Shown: piece by piece, positions 1-7,826 of the stretch
Layout of the letters: each line of letters starts with the position of its first letter
Position numbering within the stretch: position 1 is the stretch's first letter
Assembly: GCA_964510065.1 (NCBI GenBank)
Contig: CAZEAC010000066.1
Span: 1-24,676 of the forward strand
Direction: 5' to 3'
From: CAZEAC01 sp964510065
Lineage (GTDB): Bacteria; Bdellovibrionota_C; UBA2361; CAIXSY01
DNA: 24,676 nt
The notes under the pieces: model-generated
What the model saw: the letters and a program-made list of their open reading frames with translations, nothing else
What the model was told of the DNA's origin: nothing
Databases searched by the model: none
Made by a program: the position numbers and the translations under genes

Positions 1-50
1 TCATCCAAAATTCCAGCAAATCCAAAACGCCTAGTTTTTCAGAGGTTCCC
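1..50. repeat. Right end of a dispersed intergenic repeat (copy 1, cut by the window edge)
   Basis: Positions 1-33 match 12094-12126 in the same orientation with a single mismatch. Positions 32-49 are the exact reverse complement of 11963-11980, the left end of the second copy. The family therefore appears to be a small element with terminal inverted repeats of about 18 bp and no coding capacity, of MITE or palindromic-repeat type. Only its right part is inside the window. Confidence 0.75.
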
Positions 51-204
51 TAAGATACTTCAAAAGCTTAGCGTCGATCAATTTCAATAATTTGTGGTGA
101 TCTTGCTCGCCGTTGCTTGGCTTCCTACATAGTTAGTTACGTAATTTGGACAAGGACTATCTCGATACCATATGAACGGTGCGCGCGCTCAGGATCGCAT
201 CTCA

Positions 205-277
205 TCTCTGTGCTCTTCGTGCCTCTGTGGTTTTTTGAAAGCAAAATAAACCACAGAGGTCACAGAGAACACAGAGA
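205..277. repeat. Imperfect inverted repeat of the CACAGAG type
   Basis: The left arm 205-233 and right arm 248-277 are imperfect reverse complements built on CTCTGTG / CACAGAG words, separated by about 14 bases. Words of the form CCACAGAGG-ACACAGAG are common as dispersed intergenic hairpins in many environmental bacteria. No reading frame is needed to explain this stretch. Confidence 0.7.
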
Positions 278-395
278 TAAAACCGAGAAAAAGGTAACAT
301 TATTTCGTTTACAGAGTACTAGCGAGGCTTCGCCTCAGACCGTCGAGCTAAGGTCGAACAGCAGTGCTGCGAATCCTCTCTAGTCTGTGGTGTTT

Positions 396-429
396 GGTTC
401 GACTGCGGGCTCTTGCCCTTCGTCGAACC
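396..429. repeat. Nested stem-loop (GGTTCGAC / GTCGAACC)
   Basis: An outer 8-bp arm pair (396-403 with 422-429) encloses an inner GGGC-TCTT-GCCC hairpin at 407-418. No T-run follows on either side, so it is not a clear intrinsic terminator. It belongs to the repeat-rich region 1-578, in which I see no convincing gene. Confidence 0.6.
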
Positions 430-514
430 CGCTCCAAGCTACGTTTCGCGCAGGAAAGGCGCGAAACTCCGCGTCGCTCCAGGCGCTGCCGCGCCTGTCC
501 GGCCGTCCTGGCCG

Positions 515-579
515 GCTAGATTCCTTGGCTCCAGAATACAACTCATTTTGTGCTAATTCCAAAAGCCAAGGAATCTAGC
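515..579. repeat. 16-bp perfect inverted repeat at the end of the HD-domain gene
   Basis: Arms 515-530 and 564-579 are perfect reverse complements around a 33-base spacer. The right arm touches the stop codon (579-581) of the leftward HD gene, so the transcript would fold here. There is no U-run after the stem in the leftward direction; it could slow transcription or protect the 3' end, but canonical termination is not shown. Confidence 0.6.
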
Positions 580-1175
580 TATGCAGGTGCCGCGCACTCT
601 GAATACAGTCCACGTTCAACACTTGCGGCGATAAGATTTTCGACGAGGGGCCAGAGCAGGGGGGCCGCACGCTGAATAAATGCCTTCTTTGCGCGAACCT
701 TCTCCGCGGGAATGACTCCGGCTGAGGGCTCTCCCGTTTGTAGGTGGTTAAGCAGCGGCTGAATTCCATCAATGCAAGCCGCATACTTAGCATCAGCACT
801 CTCGCGAGCTTCGAATTCTTGCCAAAGATGTAGGAATTCTCGTTGCTGTGCATCTGGCAGCATTCCGAACAAACGTGTTGCCCCTTGGTGCTCCGTTGTC
901 AGTTTTGTCTGTTGATCTGCCGCGTAAAGCCAGGTGTCGCCTGCATCGATCTCGACCAGATCATGAATGAGAAGCATCTTGAGAACTCTTTGCAGATCGA
1001 TTGAGCCCTCTGCATGTTTCGACAAGACTAAAGCCATGAGAGTCACATGCCAGGAATGTTCTGCTGAGTTTTCAGCCCTTGTGCCGCCTAGTACCTTGTT
1101 GGCGCGAAGTACCAATTTCAACTTTTCGACCTCTTTAAGAAATTCGATCTGCTTTGTTAAAGTCTCGGTCTCCAT
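579..1175 (-). CDS. HD-domain phosphohydrolase, 5'-deoxynucleotidase (YfbR/HDDC2)-like
   Basis: This 198-aa protein belongs by pattern to the HD_3 group, which removes phosphate from (deoxy)nucleoside monophosphates using a divalent metal. Visible metal-binding residues are H40 in the EHSWH stretch, the H71-D72 pair in LLIHDLVEIDAGD, and D136 in the C-terminal half where the family has its last acidic ligand. Length is normal for the family. The ATG at 1175 follows a good ribosome-binding sequence (GGAAGGGAG) and lies one base after the stop of the upstream membrane-protein gene, so the two are co-transcribed. In this cluster it may dephosphorylate a nucleotide-like product. The substrate cannot be read from sequence; a general housekeeping nucleotidase is the alternative. 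Confidence 0.85.
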   Translation of the reverse strand: METETLTKQIEFLKEVEKLKLVLRANKVLGGTRAENSAEHSWHVTLMALVLSKHAEGSIDLQRVLKMLLIHDLVEIDAGDTWLYAADQQTKLTTEHQGATRLFGMLPDAQQREFLHLWQEFEARESADAKYAACIDGIQPLLNHLQTGEPSAGVIPAEKVRAKKAFIQRAAPLLWPLVENLIAASVERGLYSECAAPA

Positions 1176-1176
1176 T

Positions 1177-2280
1177 TTAGCTCTCCCTTCCTGTTTTTGA
1201 CGTGCATTCTACTACAGTAACCCGCTGAAGTCCCACACTATCGTAAGCGGAGCTCCGAGCAACGCGCCTTCCGGCGACAATATTAGAGGTGCCCCACAAG
1301 ATTGTAGCGACAGCGGTATAATTTAATTCGCTGATTGATGAAGCAGACCCGAAAAGTATATCCCCCATGCCGGCAAGTATTGGACTGCGCGAAAGGCTCT
1401 TTACTAATGACTCTCGCCTAAAAGCTGATTGAATGCCGCTTGCCACGGCGAGTGTGCAGAGAAGAGCCCCTGTGACAAATAATCCGCTGGTCAGCGGTTG
1501 TTCAAAGATACGCGCCATATTTGAATCGCGAACAATGAGCGCAAGATTGGCAGCTGGAAAGAGTATTCCGGGATTACCGAGAATCCTGGAAACTGATTCT
1601 GGAATTTTTTCATTTATAGACGCGACTACTTTTTCCAAATAGGTGCGTTCTCGAGGTGGATGCAGAGTCCCCTGATTACTTATTCGGGCGATGGCGGCGG
1701 CGCCTACGGCGAAGATAGAAAAAATTAGACCACCGCCTAGTTCACCACGGAAAAATAGTTGCAGCGAGGCGCCGGCATATACAAGGGATTGAAACACCGA
1801 AAAAAGACCGGGTGCGTGGCGCACTTCTTGAATAAGTCCACCTAGCCCTTGGCGCCGTGGCCGAGCAGTTTCATCATTGCCAGGACTATTTTCTGGCGAG
1901 CGGGAACTACGAATTGTATTTCGCGCGGTGCATACGGTAATCAGAAAGCAGAGAGCACTTACTATCGGAGAAATTGAAATAGTCACGATCGTCGAGCCAA
2001 TGCCGGCAAGCACCGCTGGATTTGAAGCTACAAGCTGCATCACGTTCAGAACGGAGCCACGAGTAGGCAGGAGAGCTTGGCCTGTTTCCGTCGAATTCTT
2101 TGCCGCGTCGCTACCATGTGCGGGAGAAATCGAGGTCTTGAGCGATGTGCTTGGCAGCGATAGTGCCTTTATCGGAGCGGGAACTCGTAGCTCCTCGAAG
2201 GCAGCACGCTTTTGATTGGAAGAAGTACTTCGTGTTTCAAAGCGGGCTCTGCACAATTGATAGGAAGGTTCGACAGTCAT
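1177..2280 (-). CDS. Polytopic membrane protein of unknown function
   Basis: I do not recognise a family. The first 75 residues are polar and rich in Ser, Arg and Pro. Hydrophobic stretches follow at about 79-118 (long enough for two spans), 157-176, 181-200, 237-254, 267-288 and 299-338, giving roughly six or seven membrane segments. A basic, Pro-rich loop lies around 119-150. The gene is followed after one base by the HD-domain gene and lies 76 bp downstream of the dioxygenase gene on the same strand, so it probably belongs to the same transcript. A transporter or a membrane-bound enzyme for the pathway product are both possible. There is no Shine-Dalgarno before the ATG at 2280, so the start is uncertain. 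Confidence 0.65.
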   Translation of the reverse strand: MTVEPSYQLCRARFETRSTSSNQKRAAFEELRVPAPIKALSLPSTSLKTSISPAHGSDAAKNSTETGQALLPTRGSVLNVMQLVASNPAVLAGIGSTIVTISISPIVSALCFLITVCTARNTIRSSRSPENSPGNDETARPRRQGLGGLIQEVRHAPGLFSVFQSLVYAGASLQLFFRGELGGGLIFSIFAVGAAAIARISNQGTLHPPRERTYLEKVVASINEKIPESVSRILGNPGILFPAANLALIVRDSNMARIFEQPLTSGLFVTGALLCTLAVASGIQSAFRRESLVKSLSRSPILAGMGDILFGSASSISELNYTAVATILWGTSNIVAGRRVARSSAYDSVGLQRVTVVECTSKTGRES

Positions 2281-2356
2281 AACGATGAAGGAGTGTAGAC
2301 GACCTCCCGTTTTTGATGGCCTCCGTGAAATCAGAAAGTTTGCGGATGGGGTCGGC

Positions 2357-2977
2357 CTATTCTATTCGTGCAGCTTTGGGGCAGCACCGACAGCTGCGTA
2401 ATGCGGGATCTTTTTGGAGAACTGCAATTCGATCTGTGAGGTCTTTGCCGACTTCCGTTGAGCAAACACGAATCTCATGTAAGAGTGTGGTGCACGAGTT
2501 GCAGTACCATTGAAAACGTTCAAACTCATCCGGGCCTCGGCGCCTTTCAACGACGAGTCCGACTGTTCCTTGTTCTCGAACAGGATGGTGTGGCACACCT
2601 GCGGGCACGAGCAGCGTCTCGCCCTGCCGAACGATTGCTTCTTGAACTTTATTTTGCAGCACCATGCGCATCTTCATGTCTCCGACGAGTTGATACAGAA
2701 ACTCGTCGGATTCGTTGACGTGAAAATCGATACGTGGATTTGGCCCACTCACAAGAAGTATTACAAGATGTTCGCTTGCGAAAAGAAGGGCATGTGCTTT
2801 GGGCGGGAGCATTTCTGCTTTGTGCTGTTCTAACCAGTGCGGTAAATTTGTCGCAGAGGTGATTAGGCCAATAGACTCCTTCGTGGGCATGGCCGCGTCT
2901 CGCGGTATCGCCTGTCGATAATCGTGAGGTGCTCGTGCTTCATGGTGAGGCGAAAATGGCGTTGAGTTCATGTGCAT
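2357..2977 (-). CDS. nbaC: 3-hydroxyanthranilate 3,4-dioxygenase
   Basis: The 206-aa cupin enzyme opens the ring of 3-hydroxyanthranilate with O2 to give 2-amino-3-carboxymuconate semialdehyde, which cyclises to quinolinate. The family's active site is complete: iron ligands H86, E92 and H130, substrate-binding R82 and R134, and E144. The bacterial rubredoxin-like second metal site is also present as C159/C162 and C196/C199. Compared with the characterised Cupriavidus enzyme there are about 35 extra N-terminal residues. The ATG at 2977 is still preferred because AAGGAG lies seven bases upstream; M30 has no such site. The start overlaps the end of the 1015-aa fusion gene by 10 bp, implying translational coupling. 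No other kynurenine-pathway gene is in view, so it may feed NAD synthesis or a pathway specific to this cluster. Confidence 0.9.
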   Translation of the reverse strand: MHMNSTPFSPHHEARAPHDYRQAIPRDAAMPTKESIGLITSATNLPHWLEQHKAEMLPPKAHALLFASEHLVILLVSGPNPRIDFHVNESDEFLYQLVGDMKMRMVLQNKVQEAIVRQGETLLVPAGVPHHPVREQGTVGLVVERRRGPDEFERFQWYCNSCTTLLHEIRVCSTEVGKDLTDRIAVLQKDPALRSCRCCPKAARIE

Positions 2978-5900
2978 TCTTGAGCTCCTTCGAGGTGTAC
3001 GGAGCCGATGCGTTGTGATTTTTCAGTAATGTAGCCACCGTTCAGCATGTCTTGGAAAAAGCGGCCCCAGGTTGCCATGCGATTGGGGCATTTACGTAGA
3101 AGCGCAGGATAGGTGCTTTGCGTGTCGTCAATAACGATAAAGCGTCTTTCATGTGCGGGGAATTCAAGGCAGTTTTGCATGTCAATGCCAACGACTCGCG
3201 CGCGAGCGTTCTTCAAAATAGCTAAGTGCGCCTGCATCGTTGGGATCTCAGTGTCGTTCGCGAGCACTATGGGAACAGGGCTGACTCGAGAAAGCGCTCC
3301 AAGTCGACGTAGTGATGTCGTATACTCAATCGAGTGATGTTCCGCCTGACCACTGATGATGTCTGGCTGATGTTTAGAGAGATCGATAAGCACGAGGTCC
3401 TGGTCGGGATTGAGCGAGCTTTGCAAAAAAGTGAAGTATTCCACGAAGTCACTTTGCGCGCCGCCAACGACGGGCATCATCGGAAGGGATAGGCGATCCC
3501 GCAACTGAGATAAATATTCTGCCGTCACGCGATGCTGAAACTGCAGGACTGCGCGAGAGAGTCTATACGTTGCAAGTGTTCGACGAATGACAAACTCGCT
3601 CGCCGGGCGCTCAAAGACCACGTAAGGGGTTATTGACGATGGGAGAAGCCGAACCATTTTCCTAATACCTTCAGCCTCAAAAAGCGCCACCGGCAGCATC
3701 GACTCCCTGCAACCTAGACGGACTCGATCGACAGGGGGATGGTAAGGGATCTGTGCATGGAAATACTTACTAGCGTCATCATGAACAGCATGAATTCCGA
3801 TCGCGGTTGCGCCATGCATTGCCGCTACGGAGAGGTCAAAGGTATTATGCACACGGCAAGCTTTAAAGATTGCTGAGGTACCGTCTGACGGGCTGGACGC
3901 GACGGAAGTTATTGGGCTCGTAGATACCGCCCGCTCAAAGAGTTTGGCAAGAAGCGCGCCCTTTTGACTCGTGCCCCAAGTTGAGAAGGCAGAGAGGTAG
4001 TCGAATGCAGGTCTATAGCTGCATAGCTCAGACCAATTGGCGCACATTTGCTCGGCGTCTGGCTTCGCACATAGCCAGCGACTTAAATTGTCATAGTTGA
4101 CGGCGGCAGTAGCGATTTCCATGGAAGTGACCCCGCGCTTCCGAAAGTAGCCTTGCGCGTCACTTAAAGTGCGATAGGTGGTAACATTGTGGTCATAGAG
4201 CAGCACCGATTTTCTATTTGCGATAACCTTCTTAAGCTTTGGTAGGTAGTTTCTAGGAAAGCTACGCAAAAGGTTTGGAGACGAAACCAACTTTGGCGAG
4301 CGATGCACGGAACGTGAACAGCGCCGATGACTATAGAGCGAATGAAGCACTTCGGGTGCCGGACTTCGAGGCTCGAGAATTCTGTGTAGTGCACGCAGGG
4401 CAAGCCCTAGTTCAAAACCGCCGTAGAGAAAATTGATTACTACATCCCAGTGTGATCCTTTATGACGTCTCTGCTGTAGTAACGAAAGCGCGGCGAGTGC
4501 TGTTTTATAACTGTCATCAAGCTCGCGCATACCGGTGTAGTGCGCGCTGTATTTTTCGACCTGCTGAGCAATCGGACGGTGCTCACTTAGCTCTACTGTC
4601 GCGGGTAATCTGCGCGGCGCTACATTTAGCATCAATGCATAAAAGAATTGAACGACCTCGTCGAGCCAACGATCTAAAAATTCTAGTTCCGCCGTTGGTA
4701 CTTGCTCTGATCCACACACGCTCGCATGAAAAATCGTATAAGCTGCTTCGAGGACCGCGCTTTTATAATGATCGACGACCATCATGAGAAGAAGCTGCTC
4801 GTCATTGCTAAGTTCGCGCCAGCGCATAAGAAGTGATTCGGTGAATAGTTGCTGTAATGCCATGTGAGCGGCGGACATCAATGTCTTCCACCGAAGGTGA
4901 GTGGGTTGGGAGTCTAGCGTGAGATAGGCCGGCAGCCAGTGATAGTAACGCGTACTCCGCAGATATACTCGCGCTCCTTTCTTCCAAGTGAACTCTTCGA
5001 AGAATCGCCGGACCTTTTCGAAGCGAGGGAGGCGCCCACGAAGCGATCGCATAGCCGTCTGGAATCTTTCTCTACTAAGAAATACGTTGCCAGCCTGGTC
5101 GATACAGCCGTCGTAGCGCTGACGCAGAGTCCTTACGATCGGACAGCGCAGCGAATGCTGAAGCGGAGCAAGCTTCGACCCCGGACTTGTCAGCATTGTT
5201 CGCACGGCAGTAGTTGACAGCGTAGCTCTCTCAAAGCGCCGCCAGCTATTGTTGTCTCGTTGCTTCGATACATGCTCAATTTTTAGAGCCTCGCCGCCGT
5301 GGCGACGTACGAAATGAAGAAGGGACTCATTATGGGCGTCGTCATCTGCGGCGAATATGATTCGAGCTTTACGGCGCAGTATTTCGGCGGCGATTCCTCG
5401 CTTATGGCTGCCGTAGCAGCAGAAGGTTTCTCGAGCGATTCCGCGCCGTAACGTAAGCGCCGAGCCGCAGACATGGTAGTGCGCGAGCGTAAGCTTCTCG
5501 TCCTCGAGAATCTTATCAATTAGGCCTTCAATAAAAGGCTGATAGCCAGCGGAAAGGAAAAGGACGTGCAGCGAGGCGCCATGTAATTTACTGAGAAAGC
5601 GCAAGTATCGGATCGGGCTTTCATAACGACACACATGATGGGCGGTATATGCCCCCGCGATTCGCAGCCAAGCTTCGTCAACATATGCGCTTCGAGTTGC
5701 AATATATTCTAGTCCGGCACCTCGTGCGAGCTCGAGTGCGCGAGGAGTGACTTTCTTATTCAAGAGAGTCAGCATCTTATGTCGAAATCTCCGGCGCGAG
5801 GGTGGCGACCTCATATCAAAAGAGAGCTTGTTGCATTGATTATAACGTTCGATATTTTGTGGAGATAAGAGAAGATCGGGAACTGTGAGTGCGTAATGCC

Positions 5901-6015
5901 ACGAAGTAGTGTTAATAAGTACTCGGTCAACGTCAAAAATTGCCCATACCTGTTGCGCCGAAACGCTTTTTAGAAATGGGAAGGCTTGATTTTTCCTATA
6001 GTGAGAGGTGCTCAT
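2968..6015 (-). CDS. Three-domain fusion: HAD phosphatase-like, phosphoribosyltransferase-like, TrpF-like barrel
   Basis: This 1015-aa protein combines three recognisable parts. Residues 20-250 look like a HAD hydrolase: motif I FDVD at 27-30, a motif II Ser at 155, a motif III Lys at 205 and acidic motif IV D224-D226. Residues about 485-650 resemble a type I phosphoribosyltransferase: YGGFELGLA at 531-539 and a PRPP-loop equivalent at 604-616 reading VLLYDHNVTTYRT, where the usual second acidic residue is His609 and the usual Gly is Tyr614. Residues about 716-990 resemble phosphoribosylanthranilate isomerase (TrpF), with C720 in the KxC start motif and D878 at the general-acid position. Residues 250-480 are helical and unassigned. 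The ATG at 6015 has AAGGAGG six bases upstream. It overlaps the upstream gene by 20 bp and the dioxygenase gene by 10 bp. Substrate unknown. Confidence 0.8.
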   Translation of the reverse strand: MSTSHYRKNQAFPFLKSVSAQQVWAIFDVDRVLINTTSWHYALTVPDLLLSPQNIERYNQCNKLSFDMRSPPSRRRFRHKMLTLLNKKVTPRALELARGAGLEYIATRSAYVDEAWLRIAGAYTAHHVCRYESPIRYLRFLSKLHGASLHVLFLSAGYQPFIEGLIDKILEDEKLTLAHYHVCGSALTLRRGIARETFCCYGSHKRGIAAEILRRKARIIFAADDDAHNESLLHFVRRHGGEALKIEHVSKQRDNNSWRRFERATLSTTAVRTMLTSPGSKLAPLQHSLRCPIVRTLRQRYDGCIDQAGNVFLSRERFQTAMRSLRGRLPRFEKVRRFFEEFTWKKGARVYLRSTRYYHWLPAYLTLDSQPTHLRWKTLMSAAHMALQQLFTESLLMRWRELSNDEQLLLMMVVDHYKSAVLEAAYTIFHASVCGSEQVPTAELEFLDRWLDEVVQFFYALMLNVAPRRLPATVELSEHRPIAQQVEKYSAHYTGMRELDDSYKTALAALSLLQQRRHKGSHWDVVINFLYGGFELGLALRALHRILEPRSPAPEVLHSLYSHRRCSRSVHRSPKLVSSPNLLRSFPRNYLPKLKKVIANRKSVLLYDHNVTTYRTLSDAQGYFRKRGVTSMEIATAAVNYDNLSRWLCAKPDAEQMCANWSELCSYRPAFDYLSAFSTWGTSQKGALLAKLFERAVSTSPITSVASSPSDGTSAIFKACRVHNTFDLSVAAMHGATAIGIHAVHDDASKYFHAQIPYHPPVDRVRLGCRESMLPVALFEAEGIRKMVRLLPSSITPYVVFERPASEFVIRRTLATYRLSRAVLQFQHRVTAEYLSQLRDRLSLPMMPVVGGAQSDFVEYFTFLQSSLNPDQDLVLIDLSKHQPDIISGQAEHHSIEYTTSLRRLGALSRVSPVPIVLANDTEIPTMQAHLAILKNARARVVGIDMQNCLEFPAHERRFIVIDDTQSTYPALLRKCPNRMATWGRFFQDMLNGGYITEKSQRIGSVHLEGAQECT

Positions 6016-7192
6016 GCCAGCCCTCCTTTTCGATTGAAGACGTGATGGGCCTATTCGTCGCGACGCTTAGAACTTGTGATTCCGCTAAGTGGACCGGGTC
6101 GATGCGAACAACCTGCTCTACCGGGGTAACGACAACATGGCACCTGTTCCCCGGTGAAACGAATAAGTCGCGAAGGTGAAATACTTCGTGCTGCTGCTCA
6201 CATCGAACGGTGCCTTGAATACATGCATGAATATGTCCACGTCTTTCATATTCATGTCCGCTGAATTGTTCCCACTCCGGTTCGTTTCTCGGATACTTCG
6301 TGCCATAGCCTAAGACTTGTTGCCCGCTAGAAAGCGGGAAGCGTTGCTCCGACGCCGAATCTTTCGCATGTTGTACTGTCCTGAATCCATTGGGTGGAAT
6401 CTGCTTGAGCACTCGACCGACGACTTCAACGGGCAAGCCATCACCATTATCAGCAAGAATTTGAATGGCATAAGCCTGAAAGTGCAGCGACTTCGTTATC
6501 GCCGCTATTTTATCGAGCACGTTCGTAGTTGCACTCTTTGGCTCAATTAAAAAATAAACGTTTTGGCTGTCGGTGATGTTACTTGCCGAAAGAAAAGCCG
6601 TGTGTGAATAAACTGTCCTTTCATCCAGCAAACGTGAGCTTGAGCTGTCTGCAAGCAGTCTTCCAAGACTAAACTCGCTTTCGCTGGTAAGATAACCACT
6701 GACCGTTCCCGAGATACCACCACCATCATTGCCGTTGATGATCGAGTATTCCAATACTTCGCCCCCTGGATTGTCTCCTTGCGGACGGGCTCCGGATGCT
6801 CCAATGCGAAGATAGTGCGTATCACTCGAGAAATATGACAGCGCCTTCAGGATTTGGCGCACGACTACATCGTGAAATGCAATTGCTCGGCCATAGAGCA
6901 AACTTGTAATACCCTGCATATCCGCGATGAAAGAGTCAGCCCCGCCAAATCTTGCGTGCTCGCGAAGCGGCGAGGGTAGCTCCGCGGATACTTGAGGCGT
7001 TGTACACATTTCTGCGTAACAGTCGCGAGACGTGTCAAAGGGGTAGCAATATCGTCGAGCGAGATAGGACTGCGTAGGGAACGACAGAATCGTGAACGAA
7101 GAGCTGCTTGGCGCACGGTTTGTCGAGGCGCGCTGTTCGAAGTTCGGTATCTGGAGCGGCATGTGCGCTTTGAAGAAATCAGCACTCTCCAT
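5996..7192 (-). CDS. Unrecognised 398-aa protein, first gene of the leftward set
   Basis: I do not recognise a family. The N-terminal 70 residues are Ser/Pro-rich and of low order. Residues 80-260 alternate hydrophobic strands and helices, with a Gly-rich turn at 152-163 (INGNDGGGISG). The C-terminal part, about 290-370, has a beta-rich run with a HIH at 320-322 that is loosely cupin-like but lacks a full cupin motif. Its stop overlaps the 1015-aa fusion gene by 20 bp, so it is almost certainly translated with it and may be a partner subunit. The ATG at 7192 has a modest GGAG about ten bases upstream. There is no signal peptide or membrane segment, so it is probably cytoplasmic. Confidence 0.65.
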   Translation of the reverse strand: MESADFFKAHMPLQIPNFEQRASTNRAPSSSSFTILSFPTQSYLARRYCYPFDTSRDCYAEMCTTPQVSAELPSPLREHARFGGADSFIADMQGITSLLYGRAIAFHDVVVRQILKALSYFSSDTHYLRIGASGARPQGDNPGGEVLEYSIINGNDGGGISGTVSGYLTSESEFSLGRLLADSSSSRLLDERTVYSHTAFLSASNITDSQNVYFLIEPKSATTNVLDKIAAITKSLHFQAYAIQILADNGDGLPVEVVGRVLKQIPPNGFRTVQHAKDSASEQRFPLSSGQQVLGYGTKYPRNEPEWEQFSGHEYERRGHIHACIQGTVRCEQQHEVFHLRDLFVSPGNRCHVVVTPVEQVVRIDPVHLAESQVLSVATNRPITSSIEKEGWHEHLSL

Positions 7193-7826
7193 AACGAACA
7201 GTCTCCACGTGCTGTTGCTTGTCTGAGTTCATGACGCCGAGCTTAGCGAAAGTGCGGCCGAACGGTGTCCGACCAACATTCATACGAGGAGTCAGACAGT
7301 TTGCCTGGAGCTCCCACAGGCTTCGTGGCTCGTTACGACTCCGCAGTAGAAAGCTGTGTGATGTCCAGGTTTATGGAAAGCCGGCAGGGGGAGTCAAACG
7401 ACAGGAGTAACCACGCCGTATCAGCCAGTTACCGAACTTCATCGCGCAAAAATGCGCCGGGAAAATAAAGTAAGCGGTAGTTTCTTGTGTTGCCGCGGTG
7501 AGCAACCATTGCGCGCGAACAGCGTCTCTCGCGCAAGTGCTCGTGCCACCGAAATGCCGAGCCAGCGCTCGTAGAATTGATATGTCCATGGGTATGGTGG
7601 AACTGGACAGTTCAAGCGTAGTCGCCTGTGTTGCGGCGGACCTTTGAGATCTCTTTTTTGTTCTTGATTCCATCATAGCTCGTCGATCTCCATGTTCACG
7701 GCAGCATGTTGCAGGATAAGAAATTATTGTTTGAATTGTAACGACGAGAAGCTGTCGTAATCAAGACATCCTCGATGCGAGTGAAAAGTACTCTGATTTC
7801 TTGTAGGCCATTTCGCCATCATCTTC
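7193..7826. other. Divergent intergenic region between the leftward set and the reductase-like gene
   Basis: These 634 bases separate two divergent transcription units and must hold both promoters. Short open frames exist on both strands, but none has a ribosome-binding site or a recognisable product. I looked for a cobalamin riboswitch because the downstream gene should be B12-dependent, but found no convincing B12 box or surrounding helices. Two related words, TGTGTTGC-CGCGG near 7488 and TGTGTTGCGGCGG near 7627, could be a repeated regulatory site. Confidence 0.4.

Noticed and set aside
117..383. Rightward 88-codon frame in the left repeat region
   Set aside because: It crosses the CACAGAG inverted repeat and encodes repeat sequence (HRGHREHRDK); a repeat artefact.
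7371..7676. Leftward 101-codon open frame in the divergent control region
   Set aside because: No ribosome-binding site, low-complexity Thr/Ser/Ala N-terminus and no family pattern; more likely chance openness.
7193..7826. Cobalamin riboswitch ahead of the class II reductase-like gene
   Set aside because: GGGAGCTCCAGGC on the reverse strand near 7303-7315 loosely recalls a B12 box, but the conserved box and surrounding helices are not met on either strand.
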